In this document: positions 10,016-17,182 of the stretch, in pieces | How the letters are laid out: each line of letters begins with the position of its first letter | How positions within the stretch are numbered: position 1 is the first letter of the stretch | Assembly: GCA_002405525.1 (NCBI GenBank) | Contig: DHLY01000029.1 | Location: forward strand, 1-35,487 | DNA from: Proteobacteria bacterium UBA4656 | Lineage (GTDB): Bacteria > Pseudomonadota > Gammaproteobacteria > Xanthomonadales > Ahniellaceae | Reading direction: 5' to 3' | DNA length: 35,487 nucleotides | The notes under the pieces: generated by a model | Seen by the model: only the letters and a program-made list of their open reading frames with translations | Database searches by the model: none | Told to the model about the DNA's origin: nothing | Translations under genes and position numbers: made by a program

Positions 10016-10930
10016 ATGGCGGCGCACGGCGCAAGCCGTGGCGTGCCGATGGCGCGGCATAATCGCACGGTGCACGCGCTGGTCCGCCTCGTGCGCCCCC
10101 ACCAGTGGGTCAAGAACGTGCTGGTGCTGGTGGCGCTGGTCACCGCGCACCGCTGGGGCGATCCCCACGCGGTGCTGGCCGCGCTGCGCGTGGCGGCCGC
10201 GTTCTGCCTGGTCGCTTCGGCGGTGTATGCGGTCAACGACGTGCTCGACCGCGAGGCGGACGCCGCCCACCCGGCCAAGCGCGACCGGCCGGTGGCCTGC
10301 GGTGCGGTTTCGCCAGGCCTGGCGCTCGGCATCGCAGCGGCGCTGGCCGCGTCCGGCATCGCGCTGGCCGCCGCCGGCAGCGGCCCGGCGCTCGGCGCGC
10401 TGGCCGCCTACGCAGCGGTGGCGCTGGCCTACTGCATGCTGTTCAAGCGACTGCTGTGGATCGACGTCGTCGCGCTGGCCGCGCTCTACGTGCTGCGGGT
10501 GGTGGCCGGAGCGTGGGCGATCGAGGTCGCGCCCAGCCCCTGGCTGCTGGCCTTCGCGGGTTTCGTCTTCGCGAGCCTCGCCAGCCTCAAGCGCTATGCC
10601 GACCTGCGCGCCTTCGCCGGCGACGTGCTGCCCGGCCGCGCCTACCGACGCGACGATTCGGGCGTGGTGCTCGCCGTCGGCGCCGCGGCGGGCGTGGTCG
10701 CGGTGCTGGTGCTGGCGCTCTACGCGAACAGCCCGGACGTGAGCGCGATGTACGAGCACCCGCACTGGATCTGGCTGCTGTGCCCGCTGCTGCTGTACTG
10801 GCTGGCGCGGATGTGGATGCTCGCGCACCGGGCTGCGGTCGACGCCGACCCGATCGTCTTCGCCCTGCGCGATCCCGCCAGCTGGGCGGTGGCCGGCGGC
10901 TTCGTCGCGGCCGTCGCGCTGGCGCTGTGA
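10016..10930 (+). CDS. UbiA family prenyltransferase, decaprenyl-phosphate phosphoribosyltransferase-like
   Basis: A polytopic UbiA-superfamily enzyme of about 304 residues. The first aspartate motif NDVLDREAD is at 74-82 with D75, D78 and D82, preceded by RLVRPHQWVKN (24-34). The second conserved block, SLKRYADL, sits after the middle helices. RPHQWVKN and KRYADL are typical of the branch that moves phosphoribose onto a polyprenyl phosphate, as in mycobacterial arabinan precursor synthesis, and not of ubiquinone prenyltransferases. The start at ATG 10016 has GGAGGG four bases upstream; ATG 10049 is an alternative. The start lies only 28 bp from the divergent porin start. The stop overlaps the next gene (GTGA), indicating translational coupling to a membrane protein that could use the lipid-linked sugar. 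Confidence 0.8.
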   Translation: MAAHGASRGVPMARHNRTVHALVRLVRPHQWVKNVLVLVALVTAHRWGDPHAVLAALRVAAAFCLVASAVYAVNDVLDREADAAHPAKRDRPVACGAVSPGLALGIAAALAASGIALAAAGSGPALGALAAYAAVALAYCMLFKRLLWIDVVALAALYVLRVVAGAWAIEVAPSPWLLAFAGFVFASLASLKRYADLRAFAGDVLPGRAYRRDDSGVVLAVGAAAGVVAVLVLALYANSPDVSAMYEHPHWIWLLCPLLLYWLARMWMLAHRAAVDADPIVFALRDPASWAVAGGFVAAVALAL

Positions 10931-12894
10931 GCGTGCACGCCGACGACCGCGCGGCACCGCGCGCGCGCATCCTGCGCGCGCTCACGATCGCCTTCGTACT
11001 GCTTGCGCTCGCGCGCCTGTCCGCGATCATCGCCCACGAGCCGCTGGCCGGCTACGCCAACCAGTACGACATGGTGCGCAGCGCGGCCTGCATCGGCCTG
11101 TGGCCCGCCGGTGATCCCGTGCAGCGCGCGCTCGCGACACCGGATGCGCCGCGCCCCGCGCAAGTGCTCGATGCACCGCAACCCGAGGGCTGTTACCCCA
11201 GCACCGATGTCGCGCTGGCTTGGCTCGGCGTCGCGCTCGCGCGAGGGCTCGACGCGATCGGTCTCGACGGCGACCCCGGCATCGACCTGCGCGCGATCGG
11301 CGCCACCAAGGCGCTGCTCATCGCGCTGCTGCTGCTGTCCGCCACACGGTTCCTGCGCGCCCATCCCGGAGCGGCCTGCGCGCATGCCGCCTTCGTCGCC
11401 TTCGTCATCGCCGACCCGCTGAACACGCTCTACCTCAACACGCTCTACACCGAAACCGGCGCGCTGCTCGGCGCCTGGCTCGCCACGCTCGGCCTTGTCC
11501 TGCGCGCGATGCCGCGCGCAGACCATCGCCTCGCCTTCGCCGCCGTGCTGGTCGGCGCCGTTGTGCTCGGCGCATCGCGCGTGCAGCACCTTGCCCTGCC
11601 GTTCGGCCTCGCGCTGCTGTGGTGGATGACGGCGCGCGCGGCGTGCGGGCCGCCAGGAGGGACAGAGAAAACGGCAAAGAGCCCGACGCATGCCCCGCGC
11701 GCATCGGCGACGTCCAATACCCGAATGATCCCTTCGCCCCGCAATGCAGGGAGAGGGCCAGGGGGGGTAAGGGGCGCGCTTGCACAAACCTCGGTGATGC
11801 TGTTTGCCGCCCTCGCCGTCGTCGCACTGCAGGCCGGCACTCAGCAGCGATTCGAATCGATCGCCGGCGCCAACCGCCAGAACATGCTGTTCGGCGCCCT
11901 GCTGCCGGCCGCCGAAGACCCAGCGCGCCTCGCCGCCCGCCTCGGCCTGCCCGCACATTGCGCCGAGCTCGCCTACGCCACCTGGTACCGCCAACTCGGC
12001 CGCGACATCGCCGGCGCCTGCCCCGAAGCGACGCGGCCGAGCCTCGCGCGCATCGCGGTCGTGATCGTCGTCGAACCCACCACCGCACTCGCCCTGTTCG
12101 GCCGCGGGCTGGTGCAGTCCACAGCGTGGCGCCTGCCCTACGTCGGCGAGGTCGCGGGCGGCAACTATCAGCGCCTCGCACCCGGCCTGCCTGGACTGAA
12201 CGCCAGCCTCGCCGATGCCGTCGCCACCTGGTCACTCGGCGCACACGCGCTGTTCTGGCTGCTGCCGGCGCTCGCCGGCTTCGGCGCCGCCTGGCGGCTG
12301 CTGCGCGCGCGGCCGCGCGGCGCCACGTTCATCGCCCTCGACGCCGGCCTCGCCGTCAGCGCCGGCGTGATCGCCACCGTCTGGGCTACCTCGATCCTCG
12401 GCGACGGCTACAGCGAACTCGCGCGTCATCTGCACCTGGCCGTAAGCGCGGCGTGCGGCGGCTGGCTGCTGCTCGCCATCGCGCTGTGGCGCGATCGCCC
12501 GCGCGCCGCGCTGCAATCCGTTGCCACGCTCGCCCTTGCACTTGCGATCTGCGCCGCAGGCGCGCGGGCGCCGCTGGCCATCGGCCGCCTCGAACCTCCG
12601 GCCACCGACGCCATCCTTGCCGGCACCGTCCCGCTCGCCGGCTGGGTGCTCGCCCCGCGCGGCGCCAGCGCGGTCGAACTGCGCGAAGGTGGTATCGCCG
12701 TCGCGCGCTTTGGCGTTGAGCCGGATCCGCGGGGCGCCACCCTGTTCCCGGTCGCCGACGGCGCGCTGGCCTGGCGCTTCGTCGGCACCCTCGACGCCGG
12801 CGCGTCGCGCGCGCGCACGCTGGAACTTTTCGTCATCTCACCCACCGGCAGCGCACAGCGCATCGACCGGCGGCGCTTCGATCTCGCGCCCTAG
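10927..12894 (+). CDS. Large polytopic membrane protein, possible GT-C-type glycosyltransferase
   Basis: A membrane protein of about 655 residues with roughly ten or more hydrophobic segments and a soluble C-terminal domain of about 100 residues. Start GTG 10927 overlaps the UbiA stop codon by four bases. The block NTLYLNTLYTETGALLGAW in the first half resembles the N-x-x-Y-T/S-E loop of polytopic glycan transferases (GT-C-like), but no catalytic motif could be confirmed, so the function is inference from context: it is coupled to a polyprenyl-phosphate sugar enzyme. Residues about 242-286 are a hydrophilic, Arg/Pro/Ser-rich insert between two membrane segments, encoded by a REP-like repeat (see separate entry). 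The frame before 10927, open from 10105, is only a shadow of the UbiA gene. Confidence 0.7.
   Translation: MSVHADDRAAPRARILRALTIAFVLLALARLSAIIAHEPLAGYANQYDMVRSAACIGLWPAGDPVQRALATPDAPRPAQVLDAPQPEGCYPSTDVALAWLGVALARGLDAIGLDGDPGIDLRAIGATKALLIALLLLSATRFLRAHPGAACAHAAFVAFVIADPLNTLYLNTLYTETGALLGAWLATLGLVLRAMPRADHRLAFAAVLVGAVVLGASRVQHLALPFGLALLWWMTARAACGPPGGTEKTAKSPTHAPRASATSNTRMIPSPRNAGRGPGGVRGALAQTSVMLFAALAVVALQAGTQQRFESIAGANRQNMLFGALLPAAEDPARLAARLGLPAHCAELAYATWYRQLGRDIAGACPEATRPSLARIAVVIVVEPTTALALFGRGLVQSTAWRLPYVGEVAGGNYQRLAPGLPGLNASLADAVATWSLGAHALFWLLPALAGFGAAWRLLRARPRGATFIALDAGLAVSAGVIATVWATSILGDGYSELARHLHLAVSAACGGWLLLAIALWRDRPRAALQSVATLALALAICAAGARAPLAIGRLEPPATDAILAGTVPLAGWVLAPRGASAVELREGGIAVARFGVEPDPRGATLFPVADGALAWRFVGTLDAGASRARTLELFVISPTGSAQRIDRRRFDLAP
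11729..11780 (+). repeat. REP-like element inside a coding sequence
   Basis: The stretch contains TCCCTTCGCCCCGC followed by GCAGGGAGAGGGCC and a GGGGGGG-TAAGGGGCGCGC tail, matching the style of the intergenic repeat at 6423-6605. It is atypical against the flanking coding DNA and translates in frame to a low-complexity Pro/Arg/Gly segment. The inserted segment as a whole probably spans about 11652-11785. Confidence 0.55.
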
Positions 12895-12965
12895 CGGCCC
12901 GCCGGGGTCCCCCGTGCAGGAGCGCTGCGTGCGGCCCGACCGGGCTCACAGGGACCGAAAAACTC

Positions 12966-12979
12966 GCGGCGCGCGCCGC
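12966..12979. repeat. Perfect GC palindrome after the membrane-protein gene
   Basis: The 14-bp perfect palindrome GCGGCGCGCGCCGC lies 70 bp downstream of the operon, just after a short A-run, in a spacer that otherwise shows only G/C-rich repeat-like sequence (12895-13115). It could be part of a REP unit or help termination; there is no T-tract on the plus strand. Confidence 0.35.
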
Positions 12980-13115
12980 TCCCCCGAGGGATGCGCAGGG
13001 CCGCCGGATGACCGATGGATCAAGGTGGGGTGGGGGCGGCACGTCCGCCGCGAACCCGCATCGGAATCGCCCGGCAACGGCCGATGCGGCATCGGTGCGA
13101 ACGCACAGTAGACTA

Positions 13116-13129
13116 GACTTGATCAAGTC
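13116..13129. promoter_or_regulatory. Palindromic operator candidate for the toxin-antitoxin operon
   Basis: GACTTGATCAAGTC is a perfect 14-bp palindrome centred 21 bp upstream of the antitoxin start codon. Phd-type antitoxins bind short palindromes at their own promoter, with the toxin as co-repressor, so the position fits an autoregulatory operator. Binding is inferred. Confidence 0.6.
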
Positions 13130-13143
13130 ATTCCAAGAGCCCC

Positions 13144-13380
13144 ATGAAAACCGTCAACATCTACGAAGCAAAGACCCGCTTGTCCCAGCTCGTCGATCAG
13201 GCCGCTTCCGGCGAGGACGTAGTGGTCAGCCGCAACGGCAGGCCGCTTGTGCGCCTGACCCGCCTCGAATCGCCGGCCCGCAAGGTACGCCTCGGCGTGC
13301 TCAAGGGGCGACTCACCGTGCCTGATGACTTCGACAAGCCGTTGCCGGCCGCCGTCCGAAAGGCCTTCGAGGGCCGCTGA
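13144..13380 (+). CDS. Phd/YefM family antitoxin
   Basis: A 78-residue antitoxin with the Phd/YefM N-terminal fold: MKTVNIYEAKTRLSQLVDQ (1-19), then GEDVVVSRNGRPLVRL (about 23-38), the standard DNA-binding and dimerisation half. The C-terminal part (LGVLKGRLTVPDDFDKPLP) is the toxin-neutralising tail seen in antitoxins paired with PIN toxins. The gene stop and toxin start share one base (TGATG at 13378-13382), so the pair is translationally coupled. A palindrome just upstream supports autoregulation. The pair is flanked by an IS element, consistent with an acquired cassette. Confidence 0.9.
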   Translation: MKTVNIYEAKTRLSQLVDQAASGEDVVVSRNGRPLVRLTRLESPARKVRLGVLKGRLTVPDDFDKPLPAAVRKAFEGR

Positions 13381-13757
13381 TGCGCGTCCTGCTCGACACC
13401 CATGTGTTTCTGTGGGCGGTGACGGGCGTGCCATCGCTCAAGCCGCCCGCCCGGCGGCTCATCGAGGGTGCAGATGCTGTGTTCGTTTCTTCCGCGTCGG
13501 TTTGGGAGATCGCGATCAAGGCCGGCCTTGGTCGGATCGACGCCGGTCCCGATCTCCTTGTGCCCGCCATCGAAGCCAGCGGTTTCATCGAACTGACCGT
13601 CACGGCGTCGCACGCCGCGCGGGTCGCACACTTGCCCAGGCACCACGGTGATCCGTTCGACCGGCTCCTGATCGCCCAGGCCGTGTCGGAGCCCATGCAT
13701 CTGCTGACCGCCGATCGTGCGCTGCTGAAGTACAGCGAGCTCGTTCGTCTGGTATAG
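13380..13757 (+). CDS. PIN-domain ribonuclease toxin (VapC-like)
   Basis: A 125-residue PIN-domain toxin. The acidic residues that bind the metal ion are present: D6 in LLDTH, E43 in SVWEIAIK, D91/D94 in HGDPFDRLL, and D112 in LTADRALL. PIN toxins of this group cut RNA, often tRNA or rRNA, when freed from the antitoxin. The DTHVFLWA start and HGDPFDRLLIAQA block are typical of the type found with Phd-like antitoxins, not VapB-AbrB ones. Start ATG 13380 overlaps the antitoxin stop. The length is full and no key residue is missing, so an active toxin is expected. Confidence 0.92.
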   Translation: MRVLLDTHVFLWAVTGVPSLKPPARRLIEGADAVFVSSASVWEIAIKAGLGRIDAGPDLLVPAIEASGFIELTVTASHAARVAHLPRHHGDPFDRLLIAQAVSEPMHLLTADRALLKYSELVRLV

Positions 13758-13968
13758 CGTCAGGGTTTCCGGATGGGCCCGTCAGCCATGCGCGCCAGCC
13801 TCGACCGGCCGGCTTGGCCCTGCAAGGCACGGAGTGGGTTCGGGTTGCGTACGAGCCGCACGCGCGCAGCGATCATCTTTCAGGCTGGAGCGGCTCCCGA
13901 AAGCGGCCCGCTGCGCCGCCAGCCCCGCACCCGGTACACGCACGTCGCAATGGGGCTGTTGTGGTCGA

Positions 13969-13980
13969 ATGGACTCCCCC
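13969..13980 (+). repeat. Left subterminal inverted repeat of the IS element
   Basis: ATGGACTCCCCC, 76 bp before the transposase start, is matched base for base by the inverted copy at 15431-15442. Confidence 0.85.
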
Positions 13981-14056
13981 CGCGTCGCCACGCGGCTTCG
14001 ATGAACCAGACTGAGCGTCGAGCGTTCAGACATCGGGATCTCGAGAGGAGTCCGCC

Positions 14057-15250
14057 ATGCAGGCTACTGCTCGCCATGCCCCGCGCAAGATCGTCGCTCC
14101 GGATGCAGCAGTCCGTGCGGTCGATCTGGCCAAAGACGTGTTCGAACGGGCCTCGGCCGATGGCAATTGCCGCGTTCTCGCGCGCGAGCGTCTTGGCCGG
14201 CGTGAGTTCGCGTCCTGCCTCGACAACCGCGCGTGCATCGAGGTCGTCATGGAGGCCTGCGGGTCGGCCCACCATAGGGCGCGCCGGTTCGCCAGGGCGG
14301 GGCACCAGCCCGTGCTGCTGCCCGCGCACGACGTGCGCCCCTTCGTGCGCCGACGCAAGACCGATCGCACCGACGCTGCGGGCCTGCTCGAAGCCCGGCG
14401 CTGCGCCGACATTCGGCCGTTGCCCGTGAAAACCACCGGCCAGCAGGCCGTGCAGGCCCTGCATCGGATCCGCGAACACTACAAGACCCAGCGAACCGCC
14501 TCGATCAAGCTGCTCCGCGGCTTTCTGCGGGAGTTCGGCATCATCATCCCCACCGGCGCGGCCAAGGCGCGACCCGCTGCACTCGTCGCGCTCGAAGACG
14601 CCGACAACGAACTCGCCGTCGATCTGCGCCAGGTCCTCGCCAGCGTCCTCGACCGCATCCAAGCCGACGAGGCCGCCATGGCATGCATTGAACAGCAATT
14701 GGTCGAACACGCACGAGGCGACCTTCGCGCCCAGCGACATCTCGCCGCCGGCGGCATCGGCGTCATCACCGCCACCGCGCTCTCCGCCTCCTGCGGCGAG
14801 CTCAAGCGATTCCCATCGGGGAGGCACTTCGCCAGCTCGCTCGGCCTCGCACCCCGGGTCGACGCCAGTGGGCACACCACGCGCCTCGGTCGCATCATCA
14901 AGCGAGGCGACCGCTACCTGCGGACCCCGTTGGTCCACGGCGCGCGCGCCGAGCTGCGCGCAGCCGCCGTCGCCCGCACCAAGTCCAAGCCCCTCGACCG
15001 CACCCCCGCCTGGGCGCTCGTACTCGCCGACAAGGCCGGCCAGAACGTCGCCGCCATCGCCCTGGCCAACAAAACGGGTCGACGACTGTGGGCCGCCGAG
15101 AAGTACGGCGAGCGCTTCGACCCCAATCACGTCAGCCCACGTCCCGATCGCCACCGAACCACCGATCACCCCAAGCCCACCCTGCCCCGTGTTGCGAACC
15201 TTTCGATCTCATGCCCAGTGTGTCGGTCCCCGAAGCAGACAAGCCGATAA
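14057..15250 (+). CDS. IS110-family (IS1111 group) DEDD transposase
   Basis: A 397-residue RNA-guided-type transposase (recombinase). The N-terminal RuvC-like DEDD domain keeps all four acidic residues: D23 in VDLAKD, E66 in VMEACGS, and D103 and D106 in KTDRTDA. The C-terminal Transposase_20 domain shows GIGVITATAL (233-242), FPSGRHFASSLGLAPR (252-267) and SGHTTRLGRIIKRGDRYLR (271-289), with S271 as the probable nucleophile. The family end motif YGERFDP is followed by about 30 extra residues. Start ATG 14057 has GAGAGGAG six bases upstream. Members of the superfamily use a bridge RNA made from the non-coding end to pair target and donor. The gene looks intact. Confidence 0.94.
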   Translation: MQATARHAPRKIVAPDAAVRAVDLAKDVFERASADGNCRVLARERLGRREFASCLDNRACIEVVMEACGSAHHRARRFARAGHQPVLLPAHDVRPFVRRRKTDRTDAAGLLEARRCADIRPLPVKTTGQQAVQALHRIREHYKTQRTASIKLLRGFLREFGIIIPTGAAKARPAALVALEDADNELAVDLRQVLASVLDRIQADEAAMACIEQQLVEHARGDLRAQRHLAAGGIGVITATALSASCGELKRFPSGRHFASSLGLAPRVDASGHTTRLGRIIKRGDRYLRTPLVHGARAELRAAAVARTKSKPLDRTPAWALVLADKAGQNVAAIALANKTGRRLWAAEKYGERFDPNHVSPRPDRHRTTDHPKPTLPRVANLSISCPVCRSPKQTSR

Positions 15251-15430
15251 CTCTGCCGGCCCTCGTGGCCGCTTGTGGCGAGTGGCTCTGTTTCGCGGAT
15301 TCCATGATGGCCCGGGCGCTGCGCCCAACAAGGCCGAATACACGAATGCCGCCGCTTCGCTTGGCTGGCATCGATTCGTTGCAACGCGCGGCATGAACGA
15401 CCGCCATCACCCTCCGAAGTGGGTGTTGAC
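15251..15430 (+). ncRNA. Candidate bridge RNA region of the IS1111-type element
   Basis: In IS1111-group elements the bridge RNA is thought to come from the non-coding stretch between the transposase stop and the right end. Here that stretch is about 180 bp, holds no recognisable protein, and contains a run of small hairpins: CGGCC/GGCCG at 15257-15271, GGGCGC/GCGCCC at 15314-15326, and the palindrome CGTTGCAACG near 15377. GGATTCCATG (15297-15306) resembles the right end GGAGTCCATG in nine of ten bases and could be a donor guide. Limits, strand and guides are inference from family knowledge. Confidence 0.38.
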
Positions 15431-15442
15431 GGGGGAGTCCAT
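15431..15442 (+). repeat. Right subterminal inverted repeat of the IS element
   Basis: GGGGGAGTCCAT is the exact inverted copy of 13969-13980 and overlaps the last base of a TTGACG hexamer. Confidence 0.85.
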
Positions 15443-15445
15443 GCA

Positions 15446-15471
15446 TTCAACGGTCAGAGCAGGGGACTCAT
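15446..15471 (+). repeat. Fragment of tRNA-Ile(CAU) at the right edge of the IS
   Basis: Bases 15452-15471 are identical to 15820-15839 of the intact tRNA gene (D-loop through anticodon), and the match extends to 15447 with a single mismatch at 15451. Similarity ends abruptly on both sides. It begins only a few bases after the IS inverted repeat, in direct orientation with the tRNA gene 368 bp downstream. Confidence 0.8.
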
Positions 15472-15803
15472 CGAAAGGTGCCGCCGGGTGGCAAGGCGCG
15501 GACGGGATCGGGGCGAATTCAGGGAACCCGTCCGGTCCGGCCGAGGGCAATTCCGAGCCAAGCCGGCCGCGCATCGCCCCAAGAGGGCAGAGAACGCCTC
15601 GGGGGGCTGGCGTGCGAGCGCCGAGCGCCCTTGATCACAGGCTGGAGCGTCCCGTACCCGCGCGATCAACGCGGATGAGAATGTGGATGACGAGACGGTC
15701 CTGCGCCCGTCGGAAACGGTGGGGAGCGCGCAGGGATCCTGCGCAGCAGCGGTGCGCTTCAGGGACGAATTGTTGCCGCGCTATCCTATGCGCACGGCGA
15801 TTC
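15472..15803. other. 332-bp spacer between tRNA fragment and tRNA gene
   Basis: No protein with recognisable features is encoded here. A TATCCT hexamer at 15782-15787 lies about 17 bases before the tRNA 5' end and is a reasonable -10 box, with a G/C-rich discriminator as is usual for stable-RNA promoters; the matching -35 (TTCAGG, 15758-15763) is weak. Several short open frames end without support. Confidence 0.35.
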
Positions 15804-15879
15804 GGGCCTATAGCTCAATGGTCAGAGCAGGGGACTCATAATCCCTTGGTTCCAGGTTCGAGTCCTGGTGGGCCCACCA
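15804..15879 (+). tRNA. tRNA-Ile(CAU), lysidine-modified type
   Basis: A complete 76-base cloverleaf with encoded CCA. The acceptor stem GGGCCTA pairs with TGGGCCC (one G-U), the anticodon loop is CTCATAA with anticodon CAT, and the T-stem CCAGG pairs with CCTGG around TTCGAGT. The block AGAGCAGGGGACTCATAATC closely matches the E. coli ileX-type tRNA-Ile2 and not initiator or elongator Met tRNA, so the C34 should be converted to lysidine by TilS to read AUA codons. Assignment to Ile rests on this similarity. Confidence 0.9.
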
Positions 15880-16609
15880 TTCCGTGATCGACGACTGCCG
15901 GTGCGATCAGCGAATCGGCAGGCAACAATTCCCGGTCCGCGCCTCCAGCGTCCCGCCGGATGGCCCGATTCCGAGGGTGGAGGCGGCGCCGGGAAACGCA
16001 GTTGTTTCGTCCTGCCTTGCGGCGGAAAGCGCGTCGGCCTCTGCCTGCGCCCGCGTCGTTTCATCGACCGTCCGCGGGAACCTGACCGACGCGCCGGCCG
16101 AAAGCAGTTCCGGTCGCGTCGCTCCGGACGGTGCGGCGGCGATCAAGCCGGCCGGCCGCAGTCCGGGCGCCGCGGCCACTCGGCCCTCGCAGGATGTTGA
16201 GAAACACCCTCCTCGTGCGCGGCAGCGATGCCGCACCCGGGAATCGATCGCGTAATCGATCAATTCGTCGGGAGCGAATACGGACCCGTGCCGAACTCGC
16301 GACGTTGAGAAAATGCAGGAACGCACTTTCTCGACATCCTGCTAGAGCAGGTGCGGCCCTGGTGTGGGTCGCAGCAGCATGGACTCCTGCGGTGCCCGCA
16401 AATCCGGCGGAGGGTCCGCCCATGAGGCGGGCTACGATAAGTCCGGCGGATCGCCATGGTCGAGCCGGGTCGTGTGAGTCTGTGGCTTCCGGCGTGCGCT
16501 GACGGTCCTGCGGCACGCGTCGTGCATCGAGCCAGGCCCGCGCCAGTTGATTGGCGGCATTGCGGTGGCTTGCGCCTACCGCCCGGCGCAATTCCCGGAG
16601 CATTTGACC
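15880..16609. other. 730-bp repeat-containing gap, no gene seen
   Basis: The interval between the tRNA and the next gene holds overlapping open frames on both strands, none with a recognisable product or good ribosome binding site. Its central part is the inverted-repeat element at 16189-16342. The remainder is G/C-rich with no further structure I could support. Confidence 0.4.
16189..16342. repeat. 154-bp inverted-repeat element, MITE- or REP-like
   Basis: The ends are a 16-bp inverted repeat, GCAGGATGTTGAGAAA (16189-16204) and its complement with one mismatch (16327-16342). The right half also contains its own hairpin: 16304-16316 pairs with 16323-16335 (13 bp, two G-U pairs, loop of 6), and CTCGC-ACGTTGAGAAA at 16296 repeats the left end in direct orientation. 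This nested structure looks like a non-autonomous dispersed repeat. No flanking target duplication is obvious. Confidence 0.6.
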
Positions 16610-17182
16610 ATGACTGCCATCTCCGCTCTCTCCCAACCCGTTTCCGCCCGCGATCCCAACCCCGACTGGAACCACCTGTGCGAAACCGTGCGCATGATGG
16701 AGCTCGCCGTGGCGCAGGTGGAGGCGGCGATGACCGACAGTTCTGCCTCGGTCGATGCGCTGACCGGGACCTTCACCAGCATGGCCGGCACCATCCGGCT
16801 GATGGAGGAGCGGATCCAGGCGCTCGCCGACGACGCGGCGACCCGTGGCGTCCGCAGCGAACTGCTGGGCGCGGCCGGGCACGTCGGTGGCATGGTCCGG
16901 CATGCGATCATCGCCTTCCAGTTCTACGACCGCCTGACCCAGCGCTTGTCGCACGTCAGCAACGGTCTTTCGTGGCTGGCCGAACTGGTCGGCGACCCGC
17001 CGCGTGCGGCGCACGCCGAATCCTGGCTGACCCTCAAGCAACGCCTGCGCTCGCGCTACTCGATGCCGGAAGAAAACGAGATGTTCGATGCCGTGTTGCA
17101 GCGCGGGCTGAGCGTCGACGAAGCCGTACGCGAGTTCATGCAGAAGATAAACCGCAAGGGCGACGACATCGAGTTGTTCTGA
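16610..17182 (+). CDS. Helical cytoplasmic protein of unknown function, CheZ-like in layout
   Basis: A 190-residue, largely helical protein without signal peptide or membrane segment. The middle region (about residues 25-130) forms long helices with a conserved-looking AFQFYDRLTQRLSHV stretch, and the tail ends in an acidic-hydrophobic GDDIELF. The QFxDRxxQxxxHV pattern and the acidic C-terminal tail ending in Phe recall chemotaxis phosphatases and their relatives, whose tails dock on response regulators, but I do not recognise the family with certainty. ATG 16610 is chosen because GGAG lies nine bases upstream; the upstream extension to 16547 is unlikely. It has no chemotaxis neighbours here. 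Confidence 0.7.
   Translation: MTAISALSQPVSARDPNPDWNHLCETVRMMELAVAQVEAAMTDSSASVDALTGTFTSMAGTIRLMEERIQALADDAATRGVRSELLGAAGHVGGMVRHAIIAFQFYDRLTQRLSHVSNGLSWLAELVGDPPRAAHAESWLTLKQRLRSRYSMPEENEMFDAVLQRGLSVDEAVREFMQKINRKGDDIELF

Larger units (their letters stand above)
13969..15442 (+). mobile_element. IS110-superfamily insertion sequence, IS1111-type
   Basis: The element is defined by an intact DEDD transposase gene (14057-15250) and a perfect 12-bp inverted repeat, ATGGACTCCCCC at 13969-13980 and its complement at 15431-15442. Subterminal inverted repeats are the hallmark that separates the IS1111 group from IS110 proper, so the real ends lie a few bases outside the stated limits. A TTGACG hexamer at 15426-15431 just inside the right end fits the outward -35 element that forms a junction promoter on circularisation in this group. 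The left non-coding part is about 76 bp and the right about 180 bp. No target duplication is seen, as expected for the family. Confidence 0.82.

Noticed and set aside
8327..10957. 876-codon minus-strand open frame across the porin and UbiA region
   Set aside because: The translation is Arg/Ala/Gly-rich with no domain and overlaps three real genes in other frames.
15446..15839. tRNA fragment and tRNA gene as attL/attR of an integrated island
   Set aside because: No integrase lies between them, the interval is only about 370 bp, and the repeated part is the D-arm to anticodon and not the usual 3' end of the tRNA.
15907..16326. 139-codon minus-strand open frame in the repeat-rich gap
   Set aside because: No recognisable family, no ribosome binding site, and it runs through the inverted-repeat element.
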